From contig CAYJRY010000008.1 in NCBI GenBank assembly GCA_964372855.1, positions 1-34,020 on the forward strand: a DNA stretch of 34,020 nucleotides, given 5' to 3'. The notes under the pieces were generated by a model, which saw only the letters and a program-made list of their open reading frames with translations, was not told the DNA's origin and searched no databases. The DNA is from JACOXT01 sp964372855. GTDB lineage: Bacteria; Patescibacteriota; Microgenomatia; Levybacterales; UBA12049. The number at the start of each line of letters is the position of its first letter. The first letter of the stretch is position 1. This document shows positions 23,506 through 31,520 of this stretch, piece by piece. A program made the position numbers and the translations under genes.

Positions 23506-25059
23506 TTAGTGTCGAAGTATTGCTCCTATTACAGCTTCGGTTCCATTGCCTTCTAGTACTACTCTATAAATTCCTCCTAAAACAGGTAGGGATTGATAAG
23601 GACATTGAGCTCCTCCATCACAGCTTAATCTTTCTTTTTCAACAAAAAAGTTGTTTTCCAATCTTTGCAGAGATATTGTTTGTAAGTTTTGCGGATTACT
23701 ACCTCCCCCTACGGTAATTAGGATAGTAGAAAACCCATCAGTATTGAAAGAATTTGATGTAAAGGTGTAGTTTACCAATTGTCCAAGAAGTAAGACTTGA
23801 GAATTTGGCTCTGGGTTGAAGATTATATCAGCTTGAAAATCATCAGGTCCACCTTTATTGAGTCTATATTTACTAGTCAAAATAGGAATTGTGACATCTG
23901 TAAAGTTACCAAAAAATCTGTGTTGTTCATGGAAAGTGTTGTTATCAAAGCTTGCAGTTGGTGCCCAAGTTGGTAAGTTGCTAACTTTTTTGAGTTTAAT
24001 ATTCATCGATTTAAAACCTGCGGGAATATCGAAACTAACTCCCGAGCTTATTGTTATTTTAGTTGGGTTTGGAATTAGTTTACATTTTCCTTTTTCTCCT
24101 GCATCGAAGATTGCGCTTATTTCATTTGAGCTAAGAGCTCTATCATAAATAGCTACCTCATCTATAAGTCCGTTTAACCTTCTTATTTCACCAAAACTAC
24201 CCGGAGCTCTACCAATATAAAATTGAGTATTAGAAGGCGTATTTATTCCTAATATACCATTTTTAACAACTTGCCCGTCTAAAAATAAGCTTATTGCGTT
24301 TCCTGAGTTAGTAACTGCTACATGATACCATCTATCTTTTACTAAGGAAGGTCCGAAAACTGCACTTCCCCATTGAGAAAAATAATAAATATTGCCAGCG
24401 GTTCCAAGTGAATATATTTGGCCAGATGACCCAAAATTACCATATCCAACAAAGAATGTTTCCAAAGGAGAACTTGGTTCAGGAATATCAGATAAAAACT
24501 CATTAATTTTTACCCACATCTCAATAGTTCTATCCTTATTGCCAGTTGGGAAATTATTTGTTGTAGTTTGAACAAAATCATTTAGACCTTCAAAAATAAA
24601 TGCTTGACCAATTTTTCCAGAAGCAAAAGAGGTTCCTCCTTGAATACTCCCTTCATTGTTTCCGACTATATCTTCAGCATTCCCATCTCCTGGCCACCAA
24701 CCAATTAGATTAGATGGTGGTTCGATACAGGAAGTTGGAGGGTTAGGGCTCTCAAGCGCTGCGATTCTTTGCTCAAGTTCTGTAATCTTTGCAGATTGAG
24801 CTATATTGGTTGTTTCTAGCGAATTTAATCTTGATCCCAAGTTATTTATTTCCTGACTTAATTCTGATACTTTGTCAAAAAGATAGCAATACATGGATCT
24901 TTCTGCAGAAGTCCGTTCTGGATCGTCTGAGCATTTTTTCTTATAGTATTCTTGTGCCCTCTGGAAAAAATCATTACTTGCTGCAAAAACTAATGGAGTA
25001 AAAATCAAAAAACCAAGAAATAAAAATACTAAAAATATATATTTATTTTTAATTAGCAT
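23506..25059 (-). CDS. secreted LamG/concanavalin-like domain protein
   Basis: About 517 residues: signal peptide (to about residue 27, VFA-ASND), a Cys-containing helix, a coiled coil (KVSELSQEINNLGSRLNSLE and on to about residue 105), a linker with CIEPP, then a LamG-like jelly-roll (LIGWWPGDGNAEDIVGNNEG, ..., IEMWVKI, WYHVAVTNSGN, SLFLDGQ, YIGRAPG, GLIDEVAIYDRALSSNEI), and a second beta-rich C-terminal domain. Such proteins bind glycans or act in surface adhesion. The start at 25059 is chosen because TGTTATAAT ends 7 nt before it, while the ATG at 25068 lies within the -10 box. Confidence 0.82.
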   Translation of the reverse strand: MLIKNKYIFLVFLFLGFLIFTPLVFAASNDFFQRAQEYYKKKCSDDPERTSAERSMYCYLFDKVSELSQEINNLGSRLNSLETTNIAQSAKITELEQRIAALESPNPPTSCIEPPSNLIGWWPGDGNAEDIVGNNEGSIQGGTSFASGKIGQAFIFEGLNDFVQTTTNNFPTGNKDRTIEMWVKINEFLSDIPEPSSPLETFFVGYGNFGSSGQIYSLGTAGNIYYFSQWGSAVFGPSLVKDRWYHVAVTNSGNAISLFLDGQVVKNGILGINTPSNTQFYIGRAPGSFGEIRRLNGLIDEVAIYDRALSSNEISAIFDAGEKGKCKLIPNPTKITISSGVSFDIPAGFKSMNIKLKKVSNLPTWAPTASFDNNTFHEQHRFFGNFTDVTIPILTSKYRLNKGGPDDFQADIIFNPEPNSQVLLLGQLVNYTFTSNSFNTDGFSTILITVGGGSNPQNLQTISLQRLENNFFVEKERLSCDGGAQCPYQSLPVLGGIYRVVLEGNGTEAVIGAILRH

Positions 25060-25066
25060 TTTTAGC

Positions 25067-25075
25067 ATTATAACA
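25067..25075 (-). promoter_or_regulatory. extended -10 of the LamG gene
   Basis: TGTTATAAT on the minus strand, 7 nt from the ATG at 25059. It overlaps an upstream in-frame ATG, which it therefore rules out as the start. Confidence 0.6.
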
Positions 25076-25132
25076 TACGCTTATAAATTCTTGTAGTGAT
25101 AATTGTTTTTCTTGTTATACTGCTTTCATAAT

Positions 25133-25446
25133 ATGAAGCCGACACTTTCTCGATATCTTAATTTCAATGGTCAGACTTCGGAGGCAATGAAATTCTATCA
25201 ATCAATTTTCAAAGGAGAGCTTCATATGTAGACATCTAAAGACGCAGGAATGTCAAAATCCGAAGTTGATAAAGACAGAATAATTCATGCAACTTTAAAA
25301 AATTACAGCCTTTCTTTCATGGCAAGCGATTATCATCCCAATCAAGAAGTAAAATTTGGAGATAATATTCACATGAGCATTGTTGGATCAGATGCAGAAT
25401 AATTGACTTAATATTTCAACAAAAGAACAATCCTTTATCTAAATAA
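25133..25446 (+). pseudogene. broken PhnB-like VOC protein gene
   Basis: The reading MKPTLSRYLNFNGQTSEAMK... continuing FYQSIFKGELHM matches the N-terminus of PhnB-type glyoxalase-fold proteins. A TAG at 25229-25231 interrupts it; the same frame continues with SKSEVDKDRIIHATLKNYSL and FMASDYHPN to a TAA at 25400. From 25402 the family sequence continues in another frame (IDLIFQQKNNPLSK, stop 25444-25446), so a frameshift is present too. The C-terminal strand set is missing. It retains an extended -10 (TGTTATACT, 25113-25121). An intact VOC gene follows 19 nt later. Confidence 0.8.
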
Positions 25447-25465
25447 ATGGTATGTTAATAAAGTT

Positions 25466-25864
25466 ATGAAAATGGATCCAGTTGTTCATTTTGAAATGCC
25501 AGCGAAAGATAAAAAGCGTGTTTCAAATTTTTATAGCAAAGTTTTTGGATGGCAAATGCAACAGATGGGGCCAGAGATGGGAAATTATGTTCTTACTACA
25601 ACTACTCAGGTAGATGATAAAACCCAAATGCCTAAAAACCCAGGAGCATTAAATGGAGAATTTTTTGATCACAAAGATAATGATCTCAATAGGGCTATGC
25701 ATGTTGTTATTGCAGTTGATGATATTGAGGAAAGTAGAAAAGCAGTTGAGGAGGCTGGGGGTAAAATTCTAAGTGAAAAAATGGATATTCCAGGAGTTGG
25801 TTTATATTACTCAATCAAAGATTCGGAAGATAATATCGTCGGCATGCTCCAACCATCCCGCTAA
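25466..25864 (+). CDS. VOC-superfamily (glyoxalase-like) protein
   Basis: A 132-residue protein with two beta-alpha-beta-beta-beta modules: VVHFEMPAKDKKRVSNFYSK (first metal-ligand His in module 1) and HVVIAVDDIEESRKAVEEAGGK in module 2, ending in YSIKDSEDNIVGMLQ. This resembles the small VOC proteins often annotated as glyoxalase or extradiol-like of unknown substrate. Residues His, Glu typical of the metal site are present, but the activity cannot be set. It follows a decayed member of the same superfamily. Confidence 0.8.
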   Translation: MKMDPVVHFEMPAKDKKRVSNFYSKVFGWQMQQMGPEMGNYVLTTTTQVDDKTQMPKNPGALNGEFFDHKDNDLNRAMHVVIAVDDIEESRKAVEEAGGKILSEKMDIPGVGLYYSIKDSEDNIVGMLQPSR

Positions 25865-25948
25865 TTTATTCGCAAATTTTGTTATTTTAAGGAAACAGTA
25901 TATTTCCCCTAGGCGTCAATAGCAATTCCCCTCCCAGATAAACAAAAA

Positions 25949-25965
25949 CCCCGCTTGATGCGGGG
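25949..25965 (-). terminator. GC hairpin, terminator in minus orientation
   Basis: CCCCGC-TTGAT-GCGGGG; read on the minus strand it is followed by TTTTTGTTT, so it works best for leftward transcripts, although both flanking genes point right. The 210-nt gap 25865-26074 holds nothing else apart from the MFS promoter. Confidence 0.6.
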
Positions 25966-26058
25966 TGTCTGCCCTTATATGTCATAGGCCCAATATAGTG
26001 GGTAAATGTAAATAAACAACTAAAAAAATGTAAAGAATGTGTATGAAGAGGTTTAATT

Positions 26059-26067
26059 TGCTATACT
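26059..26067 (+). promoter_or_regulatory. extended -10 of the MFS gene
   Basis: TGCTATACT, 7 nt from the ATG at 26075, predicting a leaderless mRNA. Confidence 0.55.
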
Positions 26068-26074
26068 GAATTTT

Positions 26075-27595
26075 ATGGCAAAAAATAATAAGGCAACACT
26101 TAGGGAGTGGATAGGACTTGGCGTTCTCACGCTTGGTGCGATTTTATATGTAATGGACCTGACTGTTTTACATTTGGCAGTTCCAGCTCTTAGCAATGAA
26201 CTCAACCCAACAAGTGCGCAACTTTTATGGATAATTGATATTTATGGATTTATGGTTGCTGGGTTTTTGGTCACAATGGGAACTTTGGGAGATAGAATCG
26301 GAAGACGTAAAATTCTTATGATTGGAGCTATCATATTTGGTATTTTTTCAGTAATGGCAGCATTTTCAAAAAGCGCAGAAATGCTAATACTTTCTCGAGC
26401 ACTACTTGGAATTGGAGGAGCAACGCTTGGACCATCAACTCTGTCTTTGATTTTTAGTATGTTTAAAGATCCTGATCAAAGATCAAAAGCAATAGGTGTT
26501 TGGATTTCTGCTTTTTCAGCAGGATCTGCAATTGGTCCAATACTTGGTGGAGTACTCCTATCGCAATTTTGGTGGGGATCTGTGTTTTTATTGGCAACTC
26601 CTGTAATGCTTCTTTTGTTAATACTTGGCCCTATTGTACTTCCTGAATACAAAGACCCCAAGGCAGGAAAAGTAGATCTAGCAAGCGTTGTGATGTCTTT
26701 ACTTGCCATACTTTCTATGATTTTTGGGCTCAAACAAATAGCTCAAGATGGAGTCAAGGCTCTGCCCATAGTCTCAATCCTTGTTGGTTTGTTATTAGGA
26801 TATATTTGGGTTCGAAGACAGCTTAGACTTAAAGATCCAATGATAGATGTGAAGCTTTTTAGGATCCGAGCTTTTAGCGCATCTTTGGCAGTGAATTTTC
26901 TTGCAGTTTTTGTAGCAATTGGGTATTTCCTTTTTGTTGCACAGTATTTACAGTTAGTTCTAGGGTTTACACCTTTGGAGGCTGGGTTTTGGTCTTTGCC
27001 TTCTGCAATTGGATTTATTGTCGGATCAAATCTTGCCCCAAGACTTGTGAAAAGATTTTCACCTCCACAAATAATAGCATCTGGATTAAGTTTGTCCTCA
27101 ATTGGACTTTTGGTATTATCCCAAGTTGGAGGAGTAAATGGGCTTTTGATAGTAGTTATAGCATCAGTAATAATCTCTTTGGGGTTAGGTCCTGTATTTG
27201 GACTAACAACTGAATTAATTGTCGGATCTGCACCTCCAGAGAAGGCAGGAGCTGCTTCGGGAATTTCAGAAACAGCATCGGAGTTAGGAGGAGCACTTGG
27301 AATTGCAATTCTTGGATCAATTGGAGTTTTTCTTTATAGAGTAAGAATTAACAATGCTTTGTCAGACGAAATTCCTCAGAACGTTTTGGAGATTGCAAAA
27401 GACACATTAGGAGCGGCTGTTGGTATTGCTCATACTCTTCCTGACAGACTTAAAATAATGCTTCTTGAAGTGGCACGGGGCGCTTTTGTTGAGGGAATGC
27501 AGGCTGCAGCAATTATAGGAGCAATTGTTGCAATTTTTTCAGCATTTTTAACAATAAAAATCCTTAGCAGTGAAGGTAGAGACAAAAAACCCTAG
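26075..27595 (+). CDS. MFS drug exporter, DHA2 family (14 TM)
   Basis: A 506-residue proton-linked exporter with about 14 hydrophobic segments. It has the DHA2 landmarks: acidic residue in TM1 (VMDLTVLHLAVPAL), motif A after TM2 (GTLGDRIGRRKILMIG, about residues 71-86), and the antiporter motif C in TM5 (SAIGPILGGVLL, about residues 150-161). Relatives such as SmvA, QacA and EmrB export quaternary ammonium or other hydrophobic cations; the substrate here is not known. Length is normal. It is probably monocistronic, ending in a hairpin that covers its stop codon. Confidence 0.88.
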   Translation: MAKNNKATLREWIGLGVLTLGAILYVMDLTVLHLAVPALSNELNPTSAQLLWIIDIYGFMVAGFLVTMGTLGDRIGRRKILMIGAIIFGIFSVMAAFSKSAEMLILSRALLGIGGATLGPSTLSLIFSMFKDPDQRSKAIGVWISAFSAGSAIGPILGGVLLSQFWWGSVFLLATPVMLLLLILGPIVLPEYKDPKAGKVDLASVVMSLLAILSMIFGLKQIAQDGVKALPIVSILVGLLLGYIWVRRQLRLKDPMIDVKLFRIRAFSASLAVNFLAVFVAIGYFLFVAQYLQLVLGFTPLEAGFWSLPSAIGFIVGSNLAPRLVKRFSPPQIIASGLSLSSIGLLVLSQVGGVNGLLIVVIASVIISLGLGPVFGLTTELIVGSAPPEKAGAASGISETASELGGALGIAILGSIGVFLYRVRINNALSDEIPQNVLEIAKDTLGAAVGIAHTLPDRLKIMLLEVARGAFVEGMQAAAIIGAIVAIFSAFLTIKILSSEGRDKKP

Positions 27596-27602
27596 GGTTT
27601 TT
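27585..27602. terminator. terminator over the MFS stop codon
   Basis: AAAAACCCTAGGGTTTTT is an 18-bp perfect palindrome whose centre TAG is the stop codon. A-tract and T-tract on both sides could allow termination in either direction, though the central loop must open to about four bases. Confidence 0.55.
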
Positions 27603-27757
27603 ACCGAGATTTTGGTTTTAGGACCATTGTTATTAAGGTCAAGATTGCGGTATAGAGAGAATTTGGTAAAACAGTAGATAAAAGCAAAAAACCATTGCTA
27701 GGAAATGTTCTTCTAAAATCTTTTTGATATAATCACAAATCGGATGAAAAGAGCCTA

Positions 27758-27880
27758 ATGGATTTTATTAAAACCAAAAAGCAATACCTAAGATATGAAA
27801 AGTTGAGTAATTATCTGAAGAAGTCGGGATTGTCGCTAATCATTCCACGACTTATTGTGTCTGCGAATCTACCTGCTTGA
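27758..27880 (+). CDS. possible 40-aa ORF behind a strong promoter
   Basis: TGATATAAT (27725-27733) is a perfect extended -10. Ten nt on is ATG AAA AGA GCC TAA, whose stop overlaps this ATG as TAATG. The ORF codes for a basic peptide starting MDFIKTKKQYLRYEKLSNYL and runs 70 nt into the 3' end of the opposite gene. It may be a small protein or the visible part of an antisense or non-coding transcript. No family is recognised. Confidence 0.3.
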   Translation: MDFIKTKKQYLRYEKLSNYLKKSGLSLIIPRLIVSANLPA

Positions 27881-28521
27881 TCAAAAGCAGATGATAATTC
27901 TTGCGATTTTCTTGTTTCATCTTTATTAGCATGCGCATCTATAATTGCAAGAGTGCCATTAATATGTTCATTCATTAGACCAGTAATGGTTTGAGAAGAG
28001 AGATTATCACTAACTGCATCAAATGTTTCTCCAAAGTTGGTAGCTATTGTGTTTAGCCTTTTTCTAGACATATTCATTTCTTCAGCATTATTATTTCTTC
28101 TAGCCAATGTATATTTTCTATACTCATCAATATGCCCTCGCCATATATTTAGGACTTCATCTTTTGCATTTTCCCCGTAAACATTTTGTATTAATTGGGA
28201 AATCTCATTACTATTTGAATTTAGATTTTGTTCCAATGATGCTGCATCCTTGCCATCATATATCGTCTGTAAATAACTTGTAGTTAAAACAGCGTGTTCT
28301 CTTAGTAGACTGTTTAGTTGAACTCTTAGATTAGTTGCTTTGGTATTAAAAGTAGATGTTATGGGATCTCTTGCTTCCTCTGGGCCTCCGCCTACTCCAA
28401 CTGTAGGAAGTTGAGTACCTACTCCTGGAGTTGCAATCATTGCAATTGCCCATCCCAGAAATCCTCCCAAAATAAATGATGCAATTGTCATAAACCATAT
28501 GCTTCTTCTGAAATTTCTCAT
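27811..28521 (-). CDS. membrane-anchored helical protein, 236 aa
   Basis: I do not recognise a family with confidence. One N-terminal membrane segment (about residues 9-30) is followed by a Gly/Pro linker (VGVGGGPEEARDP) and then about 180 residues of extracytoplasmic helices with LRVQLNSLLREHAVLTTSYL, HIDEYRKYTLARRNNN and FGETFDAVSDNL. The pattern resembles secreted helical-bundle proteins with a repeated L-x-x-x-W/E-H-x-x-x-L layout found in Firmicutes and CPR. A TTTAAT 8 nt before the ATG could be its -10. It has no neighbours on the same strand. Confidence 0.65.
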   Translation of the reverse strand: MRNFRRSIWFMTIASFILGGFLGWAIAMIATPGVGTQLPTVGVGGGPEEARDPITSTFNTKATNLRVQLNSLLREHAVLTTSYLQTIYDGKDAASLEQNLNSNSNEISQLIQNVYGENAKDEVLNIWRGHIDEYRKYTLARRNNNAEEMNMSRKRLNTIATNFGETFDAVSDNLSSQTITGLMNEHINGTLAIIDAHANKDETRKSQELSSAFDQAGRFADTISRGMISDNPDFFR

Positions 28522-28589
28522 ATGCCAAGATTAAAATCTATACATATAAATTTCATCAAAAGAAGGTAAAAAATTTGTAAGGAAAAGAT

Positions 28590-28598
28590 TGATATAAT
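28590..28598 (+). promoter_or_regulatory. extended -10 before the SET-like fragment gene
   Basis: TGATATAAT ends 6 nt before the GTG at 28605, so the transcript should begin at the start codon. Confidence 0.55.
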
Positions 28599-28604
28599 CG
28601 CAGG

Positions 28605-28910
28605 GTGGGCAAGAAACTCTTATCATACAAATCCCCCAAAACAAAAGTTAAAGAAAGTTCAATTGATGGAAGAGGACTTTTTGCAATAAAACCTATTAAA
28701 AGAACATGGGAAGAAATTAGTGATAAAGGATTAGGATATGTTGATTTTCAGATAGAACCGCATATCAATTCTCCTCATTTTCCCAAGCGGACATTTGAGG
28801 CGGCATATAAACAATCTCAAACAATTTCCGATATACTTTATGCCATAGATGATAACACGGCTATTAAAATTGTAAATAAAAAAGTAATTGTTGTTTCGGA
28901 AGGAATGTGA
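28605..28910 (+). CDS. 101-aa protein with the N-terminal start of a SET domain
   Basis: Residues 13-32 (KTKVKESSIDGRGLFAIKPI) match the opening strand of SET methyltransferases, which normally reads S-x-IHGRGLFA. After that the usual SET core is missing: no NHSC or catalytic Tyr motif appears, and the rest does not look like SET. It may be a decayed or rearranged SET gene, or an unrelated protein with a chance match. GTG is the start, 6 nt after a strong extended -10. No Shine-Dalgarno is present. Confidence 0.5.
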   Translation: MGKKLLSYKSPKTKVKESSIDGRGLFAIKPIKRTWEEISDKGLGYVDFQIEPHINSPHFPKRTFEAAYKQSQTISDILYAIDDNTAIKIVNKKVIVVSEGM

Positions 28911-28962
28911 AAGAAGTTTAATTAAATGGGTAAAATATTTTCGTTCACGTTGGCTTATCTTC

Positions 28963-28971
28963 TGATATAAT
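28963..28971 (+). promoter_or_regulatory. extended -10 of pgeF
   Basis: TGATATAAT ends 6 nt before the ATG at 28978; a TTCACG at 28944-28949 may serve as a weak -35. Confidence 0.6.
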
Positions 28972-28977
28972 CTCTCC

Positions 28978-29685
28978 ATGAAACAAGATCTTCCAGTTTT
29001 TTCTAATCTTAGTAAATTTTCAAATATATTTATTGCTATTTCTACTAAGAAAGATGGAGGAATGAAAGATAGTAATTTTAATAAAGAAAAATTCTTAGCT
29101 AGATTTAGTATTAACCCAAAATATGTAATTTCAGCAGGATTAACGCACGGCAACAATGTTAAAAAAGTTTCAAAATACGATTTAGGAAAGGTTATTGAAA
29201 ATACTGATTCTATAATTACCAATGAAAGAAAAGTTTTCCTTTCAATAACAACAGCTGATTGCTTGTCAGTATTTTTATATGACCCCAAAAAAAATGCAAT
29301 TGGTTTGATCCATGCTGGCTGGAGAGGATTGGTTAAAAATATTATTGGTAAAACAATAAAACAATTAGAAGTTGATTTTCGAAGCCATGCAAGAGATTTA
29401 ATTGTAGGGGTCGGGCCGGGAATTGGTGTTTGCCATTTTGAAGTAAAAAAAGATGTGGAAAGAAATTTTGGGAAATACAAGGAAGCAATAGAAAAAAAAG
29501 ATGGAAAAATTTTTATTGACCTAAAAAAAGTAGCTTTAATGCAATTATTGAAGGAAGGATTGAAAAAAGTAAATATCGATATAAATTTAGATTGCACCTA
29601 CCATGAAGTGGAAAAATACTTTTCTTATAGACGCAACAGAACAATGCCTCTAAAAGCTCAGCTTGTAGTTATGGGATTAGTCTAA
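28978..29685 (+). CDS. pgeF: peptidoglycan editing factor PgeF (YfiH/DUF152)
   Basis: A 235-residue member of the former multicopper polyphenol oxidase (laccase) family, now known in E. coli as PgeF, which removes mis-incorporated residues from UDP-MurNAc precursors; relatives have adenosine deaminase or phosphorylase activity. Metal-site motifs are LTHGNNV, TTADCLSVFLYDP and LIHAGWRGLV, and GPGIGVCHFEV and CTYHEVEKYFSYRR follow. The C-terminal motif normally reads CTYSD...FFS(Y/H)RR. Given the nearby purine genes and a YkuD enzyme, either a purine-salvage or a wall-quality role fits. The mRNA is predicted leaderless. Confidence 0.88.
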   Translation: MKQDLPVFSNLSKFSNIFIAISTKKDGGMKDSNFNKEKFLARFSINPKYVISAGLTHGNNVKKVSKYDLGKVIENTDSIITNERKVFLSITTADCLSVFLYDPKKNAIGLIHAGWRGLVKNIIGKTIKQLEVDFRSHARDLIVGVGPGIGVCHFEVKKDVERNFGKYKEAIEKKDGKIFIDLKKVALMQLLKEGLKKVNIDINLDCTYHEVEKYFSYRRNRTMPLKAQLVVMGLV

Positions 29686-29694
29686 TGCTATAAT
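29686..29694 (+). promoter_or_regulatory. extended -10 of the DUF6766-like gene
   Basis: TGCTATAAT overlaps the pgeF stop codon region and ends 6 nt before the ATG at 29701. Confidence 0.6.
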
Positions 29695-29700
29695 ACCTCT

Positions 29701-30024
29701 ATGAAAATATTTAGAAATTATGGCTTATCAATTACCCTTTTTAGCTTCTTTGTTTTTTCTTGGTTAGGGCAAGCATATTTTCAATGGAATGAATTTGTTA
29801 CTTATCAGCAAGTTCACAACCAAGAAGTCAATATAAAAGATTTTTTTAACGAATTTATGAGGGCAACTTTAGAAAATTGGCAGTCAGAATTTTTGCAATT
29901 ATTTACTTTTGTAGTCTTGGCAACTTATCTAATACATAAAGGCAGTCCTCAATCAAAAGACGGAGATGAAGAAACTAGAAAAATGTTAAGAGAAATTAAA
30001 AGTAGGTTAGATAAGAAGAAGTGA
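29701..30024 (+). CDS. DUF6766-like small membrane protein
   Basis: A 107-residue protein with two membrane segments (about residues 8-27 and 64-79), an intervening soluble part containing FFNEFMRATLENWQSEFLQL, and a charged tail. The phrase ATLENWQSEFLQ and the following KGSPQSKD match what I know of DUF6766 proteins, which have no assigned function. The start is fixed by the extended -10 six bases upstream. It lies 15 nt after pgeF but has its own promoter. Confidence 0.7.
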   Translation: MKIFRNYGLSITLFSFFVFSWLGQAYFQWNEFVTYQQVHNQEVNIKDFFNEFMRATLENWQSEFLQLFTFVVLATYLIHKGSPQSKDGDEETRKMLREIKSRLDKKK

Positions 30025-30075
30025 GAAAGTTTAAGTTAATTATCTCCACACATTAGGAAAGTAATATAAAATTCT

Positions 30076-30345
30076 CTAAATAAAATAATTTATTCGGAAG
30101 TTGGGTGGTGAGGTATTAAACTTTTTTATTTCAATTGTGCGTTTTTCAAATGGAGTAGGTTTAACTTGAGAGACATTATTTTGATTTTTTGTAGGATTAA
30201 TTTGAAAATAAACAGATATTATAACAATCACTATCAGCATCAAAAGTGCAACAATAAGACTTGTTTTTGTTGTAAATATTGACTTATGTTTAATAGGTGT
30301 TTCTGGAGAGGGCGATGGTGGAAGATTATTTGTTTGCTCATCCAT
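30076..30345 (-). CDS. hypothetical single-pass membrane protein, 89 aa
   Basis: A Pro/Ser/Thr-rich cytoplasmic N-terminus (residues 1-26) is followed by one membrane segment (SLIVALLMLIVIVIISVYF, about 29-47) and a polar C-terminal part ending in NYFI. The form is that of a small membrane anchor, common before type IV pilus or sortase genes in this group, but no partner is next to it. No family is recognised. Confidence 0.55.
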   Translation of the reverse strand: MDEQTNNLPPSPSPETPIKHKSIFTTKTSLIVALLMLIVIVIISVYFQINPTKNQNNVSQVKPTPFEKRTIEIKKFNTSPPNFRINYFI

Positions 30346-30381
30346 ATGTACAAAGTATCATAATGGAATTAATTTTGTCGA

Positions 30382-31161
30382 TTAAAAGTCAAACTCCAAA
30401 ATCATCGGGCGGTGGTCTGAGATGTTGATATTTGGAACTTCAAAGCTTATAACCTTAATCCCAGAAGATACAAGGGTATAGTCCGCAAATTTATTTTTTC
30501 TTGTATAAAGACTAGTTCTTGTTGTTGGAATATTATACTCTTTAATTAAATTAATTAAGTTATTTTCTATTATTTTTAGACTCTTTGTTTCAGGATCTAA
30601 ATTAAAATCTCCAACCATAATTTTTTCACCATTGTATTTTTGAATAAATCTTATTATTTTTTCCGACTGCAGGAGTCTTTCTTTATTGTCTTTTTTGCCT
30701 CCTGCAAAATCCGGAATCCATAATCCATGAAGATTGTAAACATTTAGCAATTTATCTCTTAACTTAAACTGTATAAACTGTAGAGTTCTTGAGCTTTCAA
30801 AGTAACCTTTTCTTCTTACTATTTCTCCATCAACAATATGAATAAATATTTCTTCATAAGAGCTAGTTTTAATATATTTTTTTACAAAAATTGCATTACC
30901 AAGATTTACCTCAAAATTAACAAGCTTTACCATGTCGTATCCACTAACGCTTTTGACAAAATATCCTTGGAAGTTTTTTAGAGTATTAGTAAGATCAAAT
31001 AAAATATTCATTTTAAATCCAGAGCTTTCAGAAATATTAGTATCACTTTGAAAAACTTCTTGAAAACAAAAAATATCAGTTGTGGCTTTATGTTTTTTAA
31101 TAAATTCCATTAGAGGCTTGTACATTTTTCCTCCCCAAATATTTAAACAAATAAGTTTCAT
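30382..31161 (-). CDS. endonuclease/exonuclease/phosphatase (EEP) family protein
   Basis: A 259-residue protein with the EEP metal-phosphohydrolase core: CLNIWGG (Asn of motif I, residues 4-10), FCFQEVF (Glu), VYNLHGLWIP, GDFNLDPETK (Asp and Asn) and the terminal SDHRPMILEF (Asp-His pair). Members include exonuclease III-like, sphingomyelinase-like and inositol phosphatase-like enzymes; short homologues of this form are often of unknown substrate. No signal peptide is visible, so it is cytoplasmic. The start overlaps the DUF3175 stop by 4 nt (ATGA), so the two genes form an operon. Confidence 0.83.
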   Translation of the reverse strand: MKLICLNIWGGKMYKPLMEFIKKHKATTDIFCFQEVFQSDTNISESSGFKMNILFDLTNTLKNFQGYFVKSVSGYDMVKLVNFEVNLGNAIFVKKYIKTSSYEEIFIHIVDGEIVRRKGYFESSRTLQFIQFKLRDKLLNVYNLHGLWIPDFAGGKKDNKERLLQSEKIIRFIQKYNGEKIMVGDFNLDPETKSLKIIENNLINLIKEYNIPTTRTSLYTRKNKFADYTLVSSGIKVISFEVPNINISDHRPMILEFDF

Positions 31162-31436
31162 AATTTGCCAAAGAGTTTGCGAAGCTCTGATTTTGCATTT
31201 TCTAAGACTCTTCTCCTTTCGGGTTTTAAATTTTTTCCAGCGCGGTTTATATAAAAATTAAGCATACTCATTGCAGATTGAAATGGAGACGCTTTTCGCC
31301 TTGTACTTTCTTCGGCTGATTTTTTCAGACTCTCAGCTATCTTTTTTGGATCACCAAAGGTAAATACACCCTTTTCTAAATCAAGCGCATTGCTATGTTT
31401 TGTCACCTCTTTCGACCAAAATTTCTTATTATTCAT
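31158..31436 (-). CDS. DUF3175-family protein
   Basis: A 92-residue basic protein. The line KFWSKEVTKHSNALDLEKGV, then DPKKIAESLKKSAEES, then KASPFQSAMSMLNFYINRAG and the C-terminal KPERRRVLENAKSELRKLF match the DUF3175 pattern known from many bacteria; its function is unknown. A TAGAAT ends 6 nt before the ATG on the minus strand (31448-31443), so the mRNA is probably leaderless. It is the first gene of a two-gene unit with the EEP enzyme. Confidence 0.85.
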   Translation of the reverse strand: MNNKKFWSKEVTKHSNALDLEKGVFTFGDPKKIAESLKKSAEESTRRKASPFQSAMSMLNFYINRAGKNLKPERRRVLENAKSELRKLFGKL

Positions 31437-31484
31437 AGATGTATTCTATTGAAATTAGGTTTATTTTGCATTAGTTAAAAATTA

Positions 31485-31513
31485 TTGAGCACTGAAGAAT
31501 TCCTTGATATAAT
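31485..31513 (+). promoter_or_regulatory. promoter of the cupin-like 202-aa gene
   Basis: TTGAGC (31485-31490), 17 bp, TATAAT (31508-31513), with TGA before it making an extended -10. The -10 ends 7 nt before GTG 31521. An apparent upstream TTG start at 31485 is actually the -35 box. Confidence 0.7.
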
Positions 31514-31520
31514 CGCAAAC

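Noticed and set aside
28731..29597. 288-aa ORF on the minus strand
   Set aside because: It lies antisense to pgeF and the SET-like gene, is rich in Phe, Ile and Ser as expected for the complement of AT-rich coding sequence, and shows no family motifs.
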